Source of the DNA: Roseateles saccharophilus
GTDB lineage: Bacteria > Pseudomonadota > Gammaproteobacteria > Burkholderiales > Burkholderiaceae_C
Assembly: GCF_004342485.1 (NCBI RefSeq)
Contig: NZ_SMBU01000008.1
Coordinates: forward strand, 62,001 to 126,000
Length of the DNA: 64,000 bases
Direction: 5' to 3'
Each line of letters starts with the position of its first letter. The first letter of the stretch is position 1. The notes below the pieces were generated by a model. It was given only the letters and a program-made list of their open reading frames with translations, did no database searches and was not told where the DNA came from. Shown here piece after piece: positions 51,471 through 60,421 of this stretch. The translations under genes and the position numbers were made by a program.

Positions 51471-51824
51471 TCAGGCGAGTTTTTCCTTGATGCGGGCCGA
51501 CTTGCCCGAACGCTGGCGGAGGTAGTACAGCTTGGCGCGGCGGACATCGCCACGGCGCTTGACTTCGATCGACGAGATCAGCGGGCTGTACAGCTGGAAG
51601 GTGCGCTCGACGCCTTCGCCGCTGGAGATCTTGCGGACGATGAAGCTGCTGTTCAGGCCGCGGTTGCGCTTGGCGATGACGACGCCTTCGTAGGCCTGCA
51701 CGCGCTTGCGGCTGCCTTCAACGACGTTGACGCTGACGATCACGGTGTCGCCGGGGGCGAAGGCCGGGATGGTCTTGTTCAGGCGAGCAATTTCTTCCTG
51801 CTCGAGGGTTTGGATCAGGTCCAT
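51471..51824 (-). CDS. rplS: 50S ribosomal protein L19
   Basis: 117 residues, canonical. [39 protein letters not shown] and [20 protein letters not shown] are the family segments. It is the last gene of rpsP-rimM-trmD-rplS and is separated from trmD by about 135 bases. A good ribosome site (TAGGAGTT) precedes the ATG. Confidence 0.97.
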   Translation of the reverse strand: MDLIQTLEQEEIARLNKTIPAFAPGDTVIVSVNVVEGSRKRVQAYEGVVIAKRNRGLNSSFIVRKISSGEGVERTFQLYSPLISSIEVKRRGDVRRAKLYYLRQRSGKSARIKEKLA

Positions 51825-51958
51825 CTATAACTCCTACGGATCTTGGCGGGCCGCTATTTATCGGGGTGTTTGCAGCCGGCCTTCATACGAAAGCCAGCCA
51901 CTCGGCCTGCCAGAGGATCGGACAGCCCGCTAGTGTAGCCGGAAATCGAGGGTTTCGC

Positions 51959-52699
51959 CTAGAGCTTGGCCAGGAAGGCCTCGTCGGCCTTGCTGAGCCG
52001 GCCGGCGGCACGGGCGGCCTCGATCAGCTCAGGGCGACGCGCGGCGGTCAGTGCGAGCGAACGCTCGCGGCGCCAGCGCCGGATGTCGGCATGGTGGCCG
52101 GACAGCAGGACGGCTGGCACCTCGCGACCATCGGGCAGCACCTCGGGCCGGCTGTAGTGCGGGCAGTCGAGCAGCCCGTCCGAGAAGCTGTCCTGCTGAT
52201 GGGATTGGGCATCGCCCAGCACACCGTCCTGCAACCGCGCGACAGCGTCGAGCAGGGCCAGGGCCGGCAGTTCGCCGCCGGACAGCACGAAGTCGCCGAG
52301 GCTGATCTCCTGCGTCACATGGCGATCGAGCACGCGCTGGTCTATGCCCTCGTAGCGGCCGCAGAGCAGGATGGCGCCCGGGCCGGCGGCAAGCGTCTGC
52401 ACCAGGGCCTGATCCATGCGCCGGCCCGTGGGCGTGAAGTGGATGACGGCCGGCGCGGCATCACCGCGGTCGGCCGCCGCCGCCGCCAAAGCACGCTCCA
52501 GCGGCTCCACCAGCATGACCATGCCGGGACCGCCGCCATAGGGCCGGTCGTCGATGCGACGGTAGTTGTCCTCGGCAAAGTCGCGCAGCGGCCACAGCCG
52601 CACATCGACCTGCCGGCTCTCGAAGGCGCGCCGCGTGACGCCCTGCGTCAGGTGCGGCGCAAACAGCTCCGGGAAGATCGTCAGGACGTCGAAGCGCAT
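51959..52699 (-). CDS. trmD: tRNA (guanine(37)-N1)-methyltransferase
   Basis: 246 residues. The SPOUT knot motifs are [31 protein letters not shown] and [19 protein letters not shown]. It methylates G37 next to the anticodon, preventing frameshifts. It starts three bases after the rimM stop, in the usual operon order. Confidence 0.97.
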   Translation of the reverse strand: MRFDVLTIFPELFAPHLTQGVTRRAFESRQVDVRLWPLRDFAEDNYRRIDDRPYGGGPGMVMLVEPLERALAAAAADRGDAAPAVIHFTPTGRRMDQALVQTLAAGPGAILLCGRYEGIDQRVLDRHVTQEISLGDFVLSGGELPALALLDAVARLQDGVLGDAQSHQQDSFSDGLLDCPHYSRPEVLPDGREVPAVLLSGHHADIRRWRRERSLALTAARRPELIEAARAAGRLSKADEAFLAKL

Positions 52700-52702
52700 G
52701 AC

Positions 52703-53293
52703 TCAGAAGTCCAGACCCCAGTCGACCGTGATCCGCTTCGCCTCGAGGTTCACATCGTCGACAAAGGCACCGACGAACGGTATCAACCGCTCCTGGTCGG
52801 GCTTCGCCGGCTCTTCCACGCCCGGCGGCAGAATGCGCAGCACCGCATGCGGACCTGTATCGATGAGGCCGACCACACGCCCCAGCGGTTGCGATTCGCG
52901 ATTCACGACGTCCAGGCCGATCAGGTCGACCCAGTAGTACTCACCGTCGGGCGTGCGCGGGAAGTCGCTGCGCGGGATATGGATCTCGTGGCCGCGCAGC
53001 GCCTCGGCGGCATTGCGGTCGTCCACGCCCTCGGCCATCGCGACGATGCCCTCGCCCTGTTCGCGCACCGAGCGTACGGCCAGCACCAGCTGGCCCGGCT
53101 TGGGGCCGGTGGACTTCAGGTACCAGCGCTTGGCGCCGAACAGCGCATCAGCATCGGCCGAATAGGCCTGCACCTTGAGCCCCCCCTTGATGCCCCAGGC
53201 ATCGAGGATGCGGCCCACCGGCACGAGATCTTCGGGCCATGAAGCAAAAGACGGCGCCGAAGCGCCGTCTTGCTGAGGCTTGTTGCCTGCCAC
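52703..53293 (-). CDS. rimM: 16S rRNA processing protein RimM
   Basis: 196 residues. PVGRILDAWGIKGGLKVQAY opens the first barrel domain; GEYYWVDLIGLDVVN and ERLIPFVGAFVDDVNLEAKR belong to the PRC-type second domain. It assists 30S head maturation with S19. The only upstream start in frame is a GTG at 53293. A perfect 10-bp hairpin with a UUCG loop lies inside its first codons, so start and possible attenuation are linked. Confidence 0.92.
   Translation of the reverse strand: MAGNKPQQDGASAPSFASWPEDLVPVGRILDAWGIKGGLKVQAYSADADALFGAKRWYLKSTGPKPGQLVLAVRSVREQGEGIVAMAEGVDDRNAAEALRGHEIHIPRSDFPRTPDGEYYWVDLIGLDVVNRESQPLGRVVGLIDTGPHAVLRILPPGVEEPAKPDQERLIPFVGAFVDDVNLEAKRITVDWGLDF
53246..53271 (-). terminator. 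UUCG-tetraloop hairpin overlapping the 5' end of rimM
   Basis: On the minus strand AAGACGGCGC-TTCG-GCGCCGTCTT forms a perfect 10-bp stem closed by a cUUCGg loop and followed by TT. It falls 29 bases after the rpsP stop and within the first 16 codons of rimM. It may be a partial terminator, a processing barrier or a translation control element. Confidence 0.6.
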
Positions 53294-53299
53294 GCTGCT

Positions 53300-53557
53300 T
53301 TAGGCGGCGACTGCAGCCGTCTTGGCTTCGCCGACCAGGCGGGCCACGGTGGGCGACAGCTGGGCGCCGACGCCGATCCAGTAGCTCACGCGATCCTGCT
53401 CGACGCGCAGCTTCTCGGCGGCGCCGGAAGCGACGGGGTTGTAGAAGCCGACGCGCTCGATGAAGCGGCCGTCACGGCGCTGGCGGCTGTTGGCGACGAC
53501 GATGTTGTAGAAGGGGCGCTTCTTGGAGCCGCCGCGAGCCAGACGAATCACAACCAT
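53300..53557 (-). CDS. rpsP: 30S ribosomal protein S16
   Basis: 85 residues, canonical. [33 protein letters not shown] and [19 protein letters not shown] are present. The ATG at 53557 follows AGGAAACATC. It is the first gene of the rpsP-rimM-trmD-rplS operon, and a TATAAT box lies about 145 bases upstream. Confidence 0.96.
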   Translation of the reverse strand: MVVIRLARGGSKKRPFYNIVVANSRQRRDGRFIERVGFYNPVASGAAEKLRVEQDRVSYWIGVGAQLSPTVARLVGEAKTAAVAA

Positions 53558-53699
53558 GATGTTTCCTAAAAATTGGGCGACCACCGCACGAGGAGACACT
53601 CAGGGCGAGCAAGTCGAAAAAGGCAGAAAACCCCTGCCGGGGGAGGCACCGTAGATACGCCGCAGCCCAGATTGACTGCGACCGGCGCCAAAACCGCGC

Positions 53700-53705
53700 A
53701 TTATA
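53700..53705 (-). promoter_or_regulatory. Probable -10 box of the rpsP operon
   Basis: The minus strand reads TATAAT here, a perfect -10 element in GC-rich DNA, about 143 bases before rpsP. No convincing -35 was found at the usual spacing (nearest TTGCCC is 21 bases away), so the promoter assignment rests on the -10 alone. Confidence 0.4.
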
Positions 53706-53747
53706 AACTCGGCCAGGCCCCTTTTGGGCAACTCCCGAAACCGACAG

Positions 53748-54299
53748 ATGTCACAGCCCTCCCCAGCCACCGCGCCCCTGATGATCCGCCCCAGCACCGA
53801 CGCCGACCTGCCCGCCATCCAGGCCATCTACGGCCAGGCCGTGCTGGAAGGCACCGGCACCTTCGAAACCGAGGTGCCCGCCGTCGAGGAAATGGGCCGG
53901 CGCCGCGCCGAGGTGCTGGGCCGCCAGCTGCCGTGGCTGGTGGCCGAACGCGGCGGCGATATTCTCGGCTATGCCTATGCGAACTACTTCCGCCCTCGCC
54001 TCGCCTACCGCTTCTGCGTCGAGGACTCCATCTATCTCTCGCCCGCGGCCCAGGGCCAGGGCGTGGGCCGGCTGCTGCTGGCCGAATTGATCGCCCGCTG
54101 CGAAGCGGCCGGCGCGCGCCAGATGCTGGCCGTTATCGGCGATGCGAACAACGCCGGCTCAATCGGCGTGCATTCGGCCCTGGGTTTCCAGCACACCGGC
54201 GTGCTGAAGAGCGCCGGCTGGAAATTCGGCCGCTGGCTGGATGTGGTGCTGATGCAGCGCACGCTGGGCCAGGGCGACAGCGTCGGGGCCGGCCAATGA
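53748..54299 (+). CDS. GNAT N-acetyltransferase (phosphinothricin acetyltransferase-like)
   Basis: 183 residues. IRPSTDADLPAIQAIYGQAV, a long middle loop and the acetyl-CoA site QGQGVGRLLLAELIARCEA followed by AVIGDANNAGSIGVHSALGF match the Pat/Bar-type GNAT group, which acetylates amino acid analogues such as methionine sulfoximine. The natural substrate is unknown. The ATG at 53748 is preferred over a TTG at 53724. The stop overlaps the next ATG. Confidence 0.87.
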   Translation: MSQPSPATAPLMIRPSTDADLPAIQAIYGQAVLEGTGTFETEVPAVEEMGRRRAEVLGRQLPWLVAERGGDILGYAYANYFRPRLAYRFCVEDSIYLSPAAQGQGVGRLLLAELIARCEAAGARQMLAVIGDANNAGSIGVHSALGFQHTGVLKSAGWKFGRWLDVVLMQRTLGQGDSVGAGQ

Positions 54300-54730
54300 G
54301 CGCCCCAATCAAGCACAAGGCGGTCGCGACCTGGCTGGCCCTGCTGGTCGGCAGCTTCGGACTGCACCGCTTCTATCTGCACGGCCTGAAGGACCGCTGG
54401 GCCTGGCTGTTCCCGCTGCCGACGCTGCTGGGCATCGTCGGCGTGCAGCGCATGAACCACCTGGGCCAGGACGACCAGCTCGCCTGGGTGCTGATCCCGC
54501 TGCTGGGCATCAGCCTGGTCGCGGCGCTGATCGGCGGCATCGTCTACGGCCTCACACCCGACGAACGCTGGAACGCACGCTTCAACCCGCAGCAGCCGGC
54601 CGCGCCGGCCGGCTGGGGCGCCATCATCGGTGTCGTGCTCTGCCTGCTGATCGGCGGCACGGCCATGATGGCGACCATCGCCTTCAGCGCCCAGCGGTAT
54701 TTCGAATCGCAGCATTCCGATACGCCCTGA
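54296..54730 (+). CDS. TM2-domain membrane protein
   Basis: 144 residues. KHKAVATWLALLVGSFGLHR begins a TM2 domain (two helices around the conserved GxHRFYLG-like GLHRFYLHG); two more helices follow. Function is unknown. It is coupled to the acetyltransferase gene (ATGA). Confidence 0.8.
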   Translation: MSAPIKHKAVATWLALLVGSFGLHRFYLHGLKDRWAWLFPLPTLLGIVGVQRMNHLGQDDQLAWVLIPLLGISLVAALIGGIVYGLTPDERWNARFNPQQPAAPAGWGAIIGVVLCLLIGGTAMMATIAFSAQRYFESQHSDTP

Positions 54731-54744
54731 GTTCGCCGCGCACG

Positions 54745-54838
54745 TAGTGCCGCGGCCCCTCCGGTGGCTGCCGTGGAACCGGTTTTGCCGGGCCACTGGC
54801 AGCGCCCCCTTGAGGGGCGGCCGTCAGGCCGCAGGGGG
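54745..54838. repeat. GC-rich multi-hairpin intergenic segment
   Basis: Between two convergent genes. Small hairpins include GCCCC-CTTGA-GGGGC and GGCC-GTCA-GGCC. The CCCCCTTGAGGGG core recurs in intergenic regions of many Burkholderiales, from memory. It may serve as a two-way terminator. Confidence 0.45.
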
Positions 54839-54842
54839 TGGG

Positions 54843-55853
54843 TCAATACAGCGTGAAGCTCACCCAGTAGCAGACGCCGGCCACGAGCGCTGCGGCCGGG
54901 ATCGTGAAAATCCAGGCCCAGACGATGCTGCCGGCCACGCCCCAGCGCACAGCCGAGGGGCGCTGCACCGAGCCCACGCCGACGATGGCGCCGGTGATGG
55001 TGTGGGTGGTGGACACCGGCACACCCAGGGCCGTGGCCAGGAAGAGCGTGATCGCACCACCGGTCTCGGCGCAGAAACCACCCACCGGCTTGAGCTTGGT
55101 GATGCGCTGCCCCATGGTCTGCACGATGCGCCAGCCGCCGAACATGGTGCCCATGCCGATGGCGATGTAGCAGGCGACGATGACCCAGGCCGGCGGCGCC
55201 TTGTCGCCGACGCCGACCATGCCGGCAGCGATCAGCAGCATCCAGATCAGGCCGATGGTCTTCTGCGCATCGTTGCCGCCGTGGCCCAGGCTGTACAGGC
55301 CGGCGGACACCAGCTGCAGCCGCCGGAACCAGCGGTCGATGCGGATCGGCGACTTGTGCCGGCAGATCCAGGCCACGATGACCATCATCAGCGAGCCCAG
55401 CACATAGCCCAGCAGCGGCGAGACGATGATGAAGGCCACGGTCTTCCAGATGCCGCCGGCGATCAGCGCCGAGGGCCCGGCCTTGGCGACGACCGCGCCG
55501 GCGATGCCGCCGATCAAGGCATGCGAAGAACTCGACGGGATGCCCCACCACCAGGTGATGCCGTTCCAGGCGATGGCGCCCATCAGCGCGCCGAAGACGA
55601 CATGGTGGTCCACGACGCCCGGCTCGACGATGCCCTTGCCGACCGTGGCGGCCACCTTGAGCTGGAAGATGGCAATGGCGACGACGTTGAAGAAGGCCGC
55701 GAACAGCACGGCCTGCTGGGGCTTGAGCACGCCGGTGGAGACGACGGTGGCGATGGAGTTGGCGGCGTCGTGGAAGCCGTTCATGAAGTCGAACAGCAGG
55801 GCCAGCACGACGAGCAAGGCCACCACCCAGAAGGCGATTTCTGCCTGAGGCAT
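54843..55853 (-). CDS. pitA: Low-affinity inorganic phosphate transporter (Pit family)
   Basis: 336 residues, about ten helices. Both family signatures are present: DFMNGFHDAANSIATVVSTG near the N-terminus and SLGHGGNDAQKTIGLIWM in the second half. The form lacks the long central loop of E. coli PitA. It imports metal-phosphate by proton symport. The preceding gene on the strand encodes the DUF47 partner 13 bases upstream. Confidence 0.92.
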   Translation of the reverse strand: MPQAEIAFWVVALLVVLALLFDFMNGFHDAANSIATVVSTGVLKPQQAVLFAAFFNVVAIAIFQLKVAATVGKGIVEPGVVDHHVVFGALMGAIAWNGITWWWGIPSSSSHALIGGIAGAVVAKAGPSALIAGGIWKTVAFIIVSPLLGYVLGSLMMVIVAWICRHKSPIRIDRWFRRLQLVSAGLYSLGHGGNDAQKTIGLIWMLLIAAGMVGVGDKAPPAWVIVACYIAIGMGTMFGGWRIVQTMGQRITKLKPVGGFCAETGGAITLFLATALGVPVSTTHTITGAIVGVGSVQRPSAVRWGVAGSIVWAWIFTIPAAALVAGVCYWVSFTLY

Positions 55854-55866
55854 GGTCGCTCCCGGA

Positions 55867-56520
55867 TCAGGAGTTCTCGAGGACGATGCCCTCGATGAGA
55901 TTGGCCACGTCCTCGCAGCGGTCGGAGATGGACTCCAGTTGCTCGTAGATCGCCTTCAGCTTGATCAGTTCGCGAACGTCGGCCTGCTCGCGGAACAGGC
56001 TGGACATGGCCGAGCGCATCACGCGGTCGGCGTCGGACTCCAGGCGGTCGATCTCCTCGCAGGTCTTCAGCGCGGCCTCGGTCGTGGCCGGTTTGCTCAG
56101 GTGGGGCAGCAGCGTGACGGCATGCTGGACGCGCTCGCAGCAGCGCACGGACAGCGTCGCCAGCTGCAGCACCTGCTCGGGCACGCTGCGAACGTCGTAG
56201 AGCGACATGGTCTCGGAGGAGTCCTGCAGCAGATCCAGGATGTCGTCCATCGCGTTGATCAGGCCATGGATCTGCTCGCGGTCGATGGGCGTGATGAAGG
56301 TGCGGTGCAGCAACCGGTTCACCTCGGCCGTCACGCGGTCGGCCGCGTGCTCGGACTTGTCCACCTCGTCGGCATATTGCTGGCGCAGCGCCGGGTCGGC
56401 GTAGTTCTCGATCATCTTCAGGAAGGCCCGGGCGCCTTCCGCGATGTGGTTGCCGTGCTCGTTGAACAGCTCAAAAAAATTGCCCTCTCGGGGCAGCAGC
56501 TTGCCAAAAAGCATGGGCAT
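55867..56520 (-). CDS. DUF47/PhoU-like phosphate transport regulator
   Basis: 217 residues, all-helical PhoU-like fold. LLPREGNFFELFNEHGNHI, MDDILDLLQDSSETMSLY and KAIYEQLESISDRCEDVANL are typical. Proteins of this family are encoded with Pit transporters and are thought to gate phosphate uptake. It starts the two-gene minus-strand unit. Confidence 0.9.
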   Translation of the reverse strand: MPMLFGKLLPREGNFFELFNEHGNHIAEGARAFLKMIENYADPALRQQYADEVDKSEHAADRVTAEVNRLLHRTFITPIDREQIHGLINAMDDILDLLQDSSETMSLYDVRSVPEQVLQLATLSVRCCERVQHAVTLLPHLSKPATTEAALKTCEEIDRLESDADRVMRSAMSSLFREQADVRELIKLKAIYEQLESISDRCEDVANLIEGIVLENS

Positions 56521-56598
56521 CCTTGGATTTCTAAGAAGGCCGGCATTTTACCGGGCGCCGTCACGGCGCCGTCATCAATCCGACTTGAAGCGGCTGTA

Positions 56599-57726
56599 TC
56601 AGTTGGGGCCGACGCCGAACAACAGCACGTAGCCCAGGGCCGCCGCCACCAGCAGCGCCGGTATCGAATAGGCGAGAAAGCTCAGCCAGGCCCGCCGGTC
56701 GCCCGACAGGCGCAGCGCGATCAGGTTCGCCAGCGAGCCGACCATGAAGCCGAAGCCGCCGACATTCACGCCGTAGGCGATCACGCGCCAGTCCCGTGAG
56801 TACTCGGCCAGCGCAATCGCCGCCGGCACGTTGCTGATGAACTGGCTCAGGCCGATGCCGGCGGCGTAGAGCATGACCGGCCGGTCGAGACCGAGGCCCA
56901 GCATGGCCTCGCGCACCACAGCCAGGCCCGCCAGCAGCCGCAGGTCGATGAACATCAGCACGAAGATCAGCAGCAGCCCCCAGTCGATCTGCGCCAGCAC
57001 GCTCCGGCGCACGAGCAGGAAGACGGCGGCGACCGCTGCGACGGCCCAGGCCGCCTGGTGCAGGTCGGTGGCGACCAGGAAGGGCCCGTAAAGCAGCAGC
57101 GACGCGGCCAGCAGGCCGCGGTCCAGCGCTGCCGGCGGCGTGTCGTCGTGCAGCCGGATCGGGCGGGCCTCGAAAGCGAACGCCGTCAGCGCCAGCAGCG
57201 CCGCCATCAGGCCACCAACCAGCGGCAGCAGTTGCCAGACGAACGCACCGAAGGACACGTTGGCCAGATGCCAGATGAAGAGGTTCTGCGGGTTGCCGAT
57301 CGGCGTCAGCGCCGAGCCGACGTTGACCGCCAGCGCCTCGAACACGATGAGGCGGGTCGACCGCATCTTCGTCAGGCGGCACACGCCCAGGGTCAGAGGC
57401 ACGACGACGAAGAGCGCCACATCGTTGGTCAGCGCCGTGGACAGCAGCGCGGCGGCGGACACGAGGCTCAGCGCCGCGGCACGCTCGGTGGCCATGGCGT
57501 CCACCATCGCATGGCCGAGCCGGTTCAGCGCGCCGCTGAGCTCCAGCCCCTTGGTCAGCGCCAGCAGGCCGGTCAGCGCGGCAATGGTCGGCCAGTCGAC
57601 CAGGACCGCATAGCCGGCGATGCGAGCCGGCGCCATGGCGCTGAGCAGCACCAGTGCGGCCAGCAGGATCAGGAAGAACCTGTCTTCACGCAGGCTGCGC
57701 AACAGCCTTCGGAATGGGGCGGTCAT
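56599..57726 (-). CDS. SLC13/ArsB-like anion transporter
   Basis: 375 residues, 10-11 helices. TNDVALFVVVPLTLGVCRLT and VGSALTPIGNPQNLFIWHLA are hallmarks of the ion-transporter superfamily including ArsB and DASS carriers; a repeat-like IGLSQFISNVPAAIALAEYS occurs in the second half. The substrate is unknown; with no arsR/arsC nearby an arsenite role is not supported. It lies between folK and the phosphate genes, all on the minus strand. Confidence 0.82.
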   Translation of the reverse strand: MTAPFRRLLRSLREDRFFLILLAALVLLSAMAPARIAGYAVLVDWPTIAALTGLLALTKGLELSGALNRLGHAMVDAMATERAAALSLVSAAALLSTALTNDVALFVVVPLTLGVCRLTKMRSTRLIVFEALAVNVGSALTPIGNPQNLFIWHLANVSFGAFVWQLLPLVGGLMAALLALTAFAFEARPIRLHDDTPPAALDRGLLAASLLLYGPFLVATDLHQAAWAVAAVAAVFLLVRRSVLAQIDWGLLLIFVLMFIDLRLLAGLAVVREAMLGLGLDRPVMLYAAGIGLSQFISNVPAAIALAEYSRDWRVIAYGVNVGGFGFMVGSLANLIALRLSGDRRAWLSFLAYSIPALLVAAALGYVLLFGVGPN

Positions 57727-57741
57727 CGACCGGGCTTGAGC

Positions 57742-58218
57742 TCAGAGCGACAGCGGTCCCAGCCGCTCCAGGCGCTGGGACAACCAGCCGTCGCCAGCGG
57801 CCAGCCGGCCGAGGTCGGGGGCGATCTCGAGCAGCGGGCGCAGCACGAAGGCCCGCTCGCCGAGGCGCGGATGGGGCAAGCTCAGTCGCGGCGTGTCGAG
57901 CACGAGGTCGTCATAGAGCAGCAGGTCGAGGTCCAGCGTGCGCGGCGCATTGCGATAGGGTCGCTCGCGGCCATGGGCATGTTCGATGGCCTGCAAGGCT
58001 TCCAGCAACGCCAACGGCGCCAGCGCCGTGTCCAGCGCGGCGACGGCGTTCAGGAAGTCTGGGCCGCTCGCGTCGACCGGGGCGCTGCGCCAGACACTGG
58101 ACAGCGCCACCACCTGCGTGTCGGGCAGGGCCGCGAGGCTGAGCGCAGCCTGGGTCAGCGTGGCTGAGAGATCGGCGCCGAGATTGGCGCCGAGGCCAAT
58201 GTAGGCGCGCGAGCTCAT
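57742..58218 (-). CDS. folK: 2-amino-4-hydroxy-6-hydroxymethyldihydropteridine pyrophosphokinase
   Basis: 158 residues, full length. YIGLGANLGADL, SGPDFLNAVAALDT, RNAPRTLDLDLLLYDD and LPHPRLGERAFVLRPLLEI are present. It pyrophosphorylates the pterin precursor in folate synthesis. The ATG overlaps the pcnB stop by four bases; pcnB-folK is a conserved pair in this group. Confidence 0.94.
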   Translation of the reverse strand: MSSRAYIGLGANLGADLSATLTQAALSLAALPDTQVVALSSVWRSAPVDASGPDFLNAVAALDTALAPLALLEALQAIEHAHGRERPYRNAPRTLDLDLLLYDDLVLDTPRLSLPHPRLGERAFVLRPLLEIAPDLGRLAAGDGWLSQRLERLGPLSL

Positions 58219-59756
58219 TCGGCGGCAGGCGCGGCGGCGCCCTCCCCGCCACCCGCCGGCTTGCGGCGGCGGCGCCGGCGCTTCTTGGCCGGCGCGTCCG
58301 CGGCGACCTCGGCCTCTTCGTCTGCGGGGGCTTCGGGGCGAGGCGCACGGACGACGCGCGGCGCCTTCTGCTGGGCAGTGCGGACATCCGCCAGCAAGGC
58401 CTGGCGGTCGTCGTCGCTGCCGAGCGCGAAGTCCTCCCACCAGTCGGCCAGGGCCGGGTCGATCTCGCCGGCGTCGGCGCGCAGGCGCAGGAAGTCGAAG
58501 CCGGCGCGGTAGCGCGGCTGCTCGATGAGGCTGAACACGCCCGAGCCGCTGCGGCGCTCGAAGCGGGTCTGCATCATCCAGATCTCACGCATGTCGGCGG
58601 CCAGCTTGCCGCGGCCGGAGATGTCGCCGATGCGGGCATCGAACACGGCATCGATGGCCTGGGCCAGGGCCGGCACCACCGGCTCGCCACCGTTGCGGAT
58701 CTTGGTCCAGCGGTCCAGCACCTCGTGCCAGAGCATGCAGGCCAGCATGAAGCTGGGGCTGACGCCACGGCCGTCCTTCACGCGGCGGTCGGTGTCCTCG
58801 AAGGCCTGGCGCACGAAGGCGCCACGCACGCCCTCGGGCAGGTCGCCGGTCTCGGTCAGCATGGCATCCAGCACGGCGAACACGCCCTTACCGCCCTGCC
58901 CCACCAGGCCCAGCTTCTTCAGCTGCACGAGGCTGGCCAGGGAATGGCCGGTCTGCAGCAGCTTGATCATCTCGTCGAACAGGCGTGAGGCCGGCACGTT
59001 GGACAGCAGCGGGATGCAGGCCTTCACCGGGGCCAGCGTCTTCTTCTCGAGCTCGAAGCCGAGCTTGGCCGCGAAACGCACGGCACGGACGATGCGCACC
59101 GGATCCTCGCGGTAGCGGGTCTCGGGGTCACCGATCATGCGCAGCAGCTTGGCCTTGGCGTCGGCCAGGCCGCCGTGGTAGTCCACGACCAGGCGGCGCT
59201 GCGGGTCGTAGTACATCGCGTTGACGGTGAAGTCGCGGCGGGCCGCGTCCTCGATCTGCGGGCCCCAGACGTTGTCGCGCAGCACGCGGCCGCTGGCATC
59301 CACCGCGTGGGACTTGCCTTCCAGTTCGCCCTTGGCCGTCTTCTCGTTGCCCTGCACGGCCTCGGATTCGGTGGGCAGCGCGCGGAAGGTCGAGACCTCG
59401 ATGACCTCGTGCTCGCGGCCACGGCCATAAACGACGTGGACGATGCGAAAACGCCGGCCGATGATGAAGGCGCGGCGAAACAGGCCCTTGACCTGCTCGG
59501 GCGTGGCATTGGTGGCCACGTCGAAATCCTTGGGCCGCACACCCAGCAGCAGGTCGCGCACGGCGCCACCGACGATATAGGCCTCGAAGCCGGCGTCGGT
59601 CAGCGTCTTGACGACCTTGACGGCGCGCTCGTCGAGCAGATCGGGGTCGATGCCATGGACTTCGGCGGCGATCTCGACCCGCTTGCCCAGGGGGCTGGTC
59701 TTCTTGGACGCTGCGGCGGGCTTGCCGAGCAGCTTGTCGATGAACTTCTTGATCAT
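58215..59756 (-). CDS. pcnB: Poly(A) polymerase I
   Basis: 513 residues. The nucleotidyltransferase core has YIVGGAVRDLLLGVRPKDFD and RRDFTVNAMYYDPQ, and a basic C-terminal tail is rich in KKRRRRRRKP. It adds 3' poly(A) tails that trigger RNA decay; the PcnB/Cca split is supported by the long basic tail. The start overlaps the HAD gene stop by four bases. Confidence 0.92.
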   Translation of the reverse strand: MIKKFIDKLLGKPAAASKKTSPLGKRVEIAAEVHGIDPDLLDERAVKVVKTLTDAGFEAYIVGGAVRDLLLGVRPKDFDVATNATPEQVKGLFRRAFIIGRRFRIVHVVYGRGREHEVIEVSTFRALPTESEAVQGNEKTAKGELEGKSHAVDASGRVLRDNVWGPQIEDAARRDFTVNAMYYDPQRRLVVDYHGGLADAKAKLLRMIGDPETRYREDPVRIVRAVRFAAKLGFELEKKTLAPVKACIPLLSNVPASRLFDEMIKLLQTGHSLASLVQLKKLGLVGQGGKGVFAVLDAMLTETGDLPEGVRGAFVRQAFEDTDRRVKDGRGVSPSFMLACMLWHEVLDRWTKIRNGGEPVVPALAQAIDAVFDARIGDISGRGKLAADMREIWMMQTRFERRSGSGVFSLIEQPRYRAGFDFLRLRADAGEIDPALADWWEDFALGSDDDRQALLADVRTAQQKAPRVVRAPRPEAPADEEAEVAADAPAKKRRRRRRKPAGGGEGAAAPAAE

Positions 59757-60421
59757 GCGAAGAGATGGAGCTGGGGCCAGCCGCGTTCGGTGGCGATCTG
59801 CGCCAGCGTGGGGCTGGGGTTGGTCGCCACCGGGTGGCTGACGCGTTCGAGCAGGGGCAGGTCGTTGGTCGAGTCGCTATAGAAATTGATGCGCTCGAAA
59901 TCGCGCCATTGTGCCCCCAGGCCCTGCAACCAGTCGTCAACGCGCCGGATCTTGCCTTCGCGGAAGCTCGGCACACCGTCGACGCCACCGGTGTAGCGCC
60001 CCTCGGCGTCGCGCACCAGCTTGACGGCGATCAGGTGTTCGATGCCGAAGGCGTCGGCGATCGGCGCGGTGACGAATTCGTTGGTGGCCGTGACCAGCGC
60101 GATCAGGTCGCCGGCTGCGCGGTGCTTCTCGACCAGAGCCACGGCCGCGGGTCGCAGGGCGGGCTTCATGACCTCGGCCATGAAGCGCTCGCGCATCGCC
60201 AGCGCCTCGGCCAGCGGGCGGCCGCGCCAGGCCGACGTTGCGAAGTCGACATAGGCCGGCAGGTCCAGCGTGCCGGCGTTGTACTGGGCGAAGAATTCGT
60301 CGTTCTTCGCACCCCAGACCGACGCATCCACCCAGCCCACATCGACCATGAAGCCGCCGAAGGCATGGTCGGAATCCACCGGGATCAGCGTCCCGTCGAG
60401 GTCAAACAGTGTCAGATTCAT
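59753..60421 (-). CDS. HAD-superfamily (HAD-IB) phosphatase
   Basis: 222 residues. The nucleophile motif LFDLDGTLIPVDSDHAF, SDSTNDLPLLERVSHPVATN (motif III) and the intervening cap identify a SerB/PGP-like HAD-IB enzyme. The substrate is unknown. Neighbouring hda, pcnB and folK are transcribed in the same direction. ATG at 60421 is chosen over an upstream in-frame start because it begins directly with the core strand. Confidence 0.88.
   Translation of the reverse strand: MNLTLFDLDGTLIPVDSDHAFGGFMVDVGWVDASVWGAKNDEFFAQYNAGTLDLPAYVDFATSAWRGRPLAEALAMRERFMAEVMKPALRPAAVALVEKHRAAGDLIALVTATNEFVTAPIADAFGIEHLIAVKLVRDAEGRYTGGVDGVPSFREGKIRRVDDWLQGLGAQWRDFERINFYSDSTNDLPLLERVSHPVATNPSPTLAQIATERGWPQLHLFA

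Noticed and set aside
51351-51830. Plus-strand open frame of 159 codons opposite rplS
   Set aside because: It is the antisense of a clear ribosomal protein gene and terminator.
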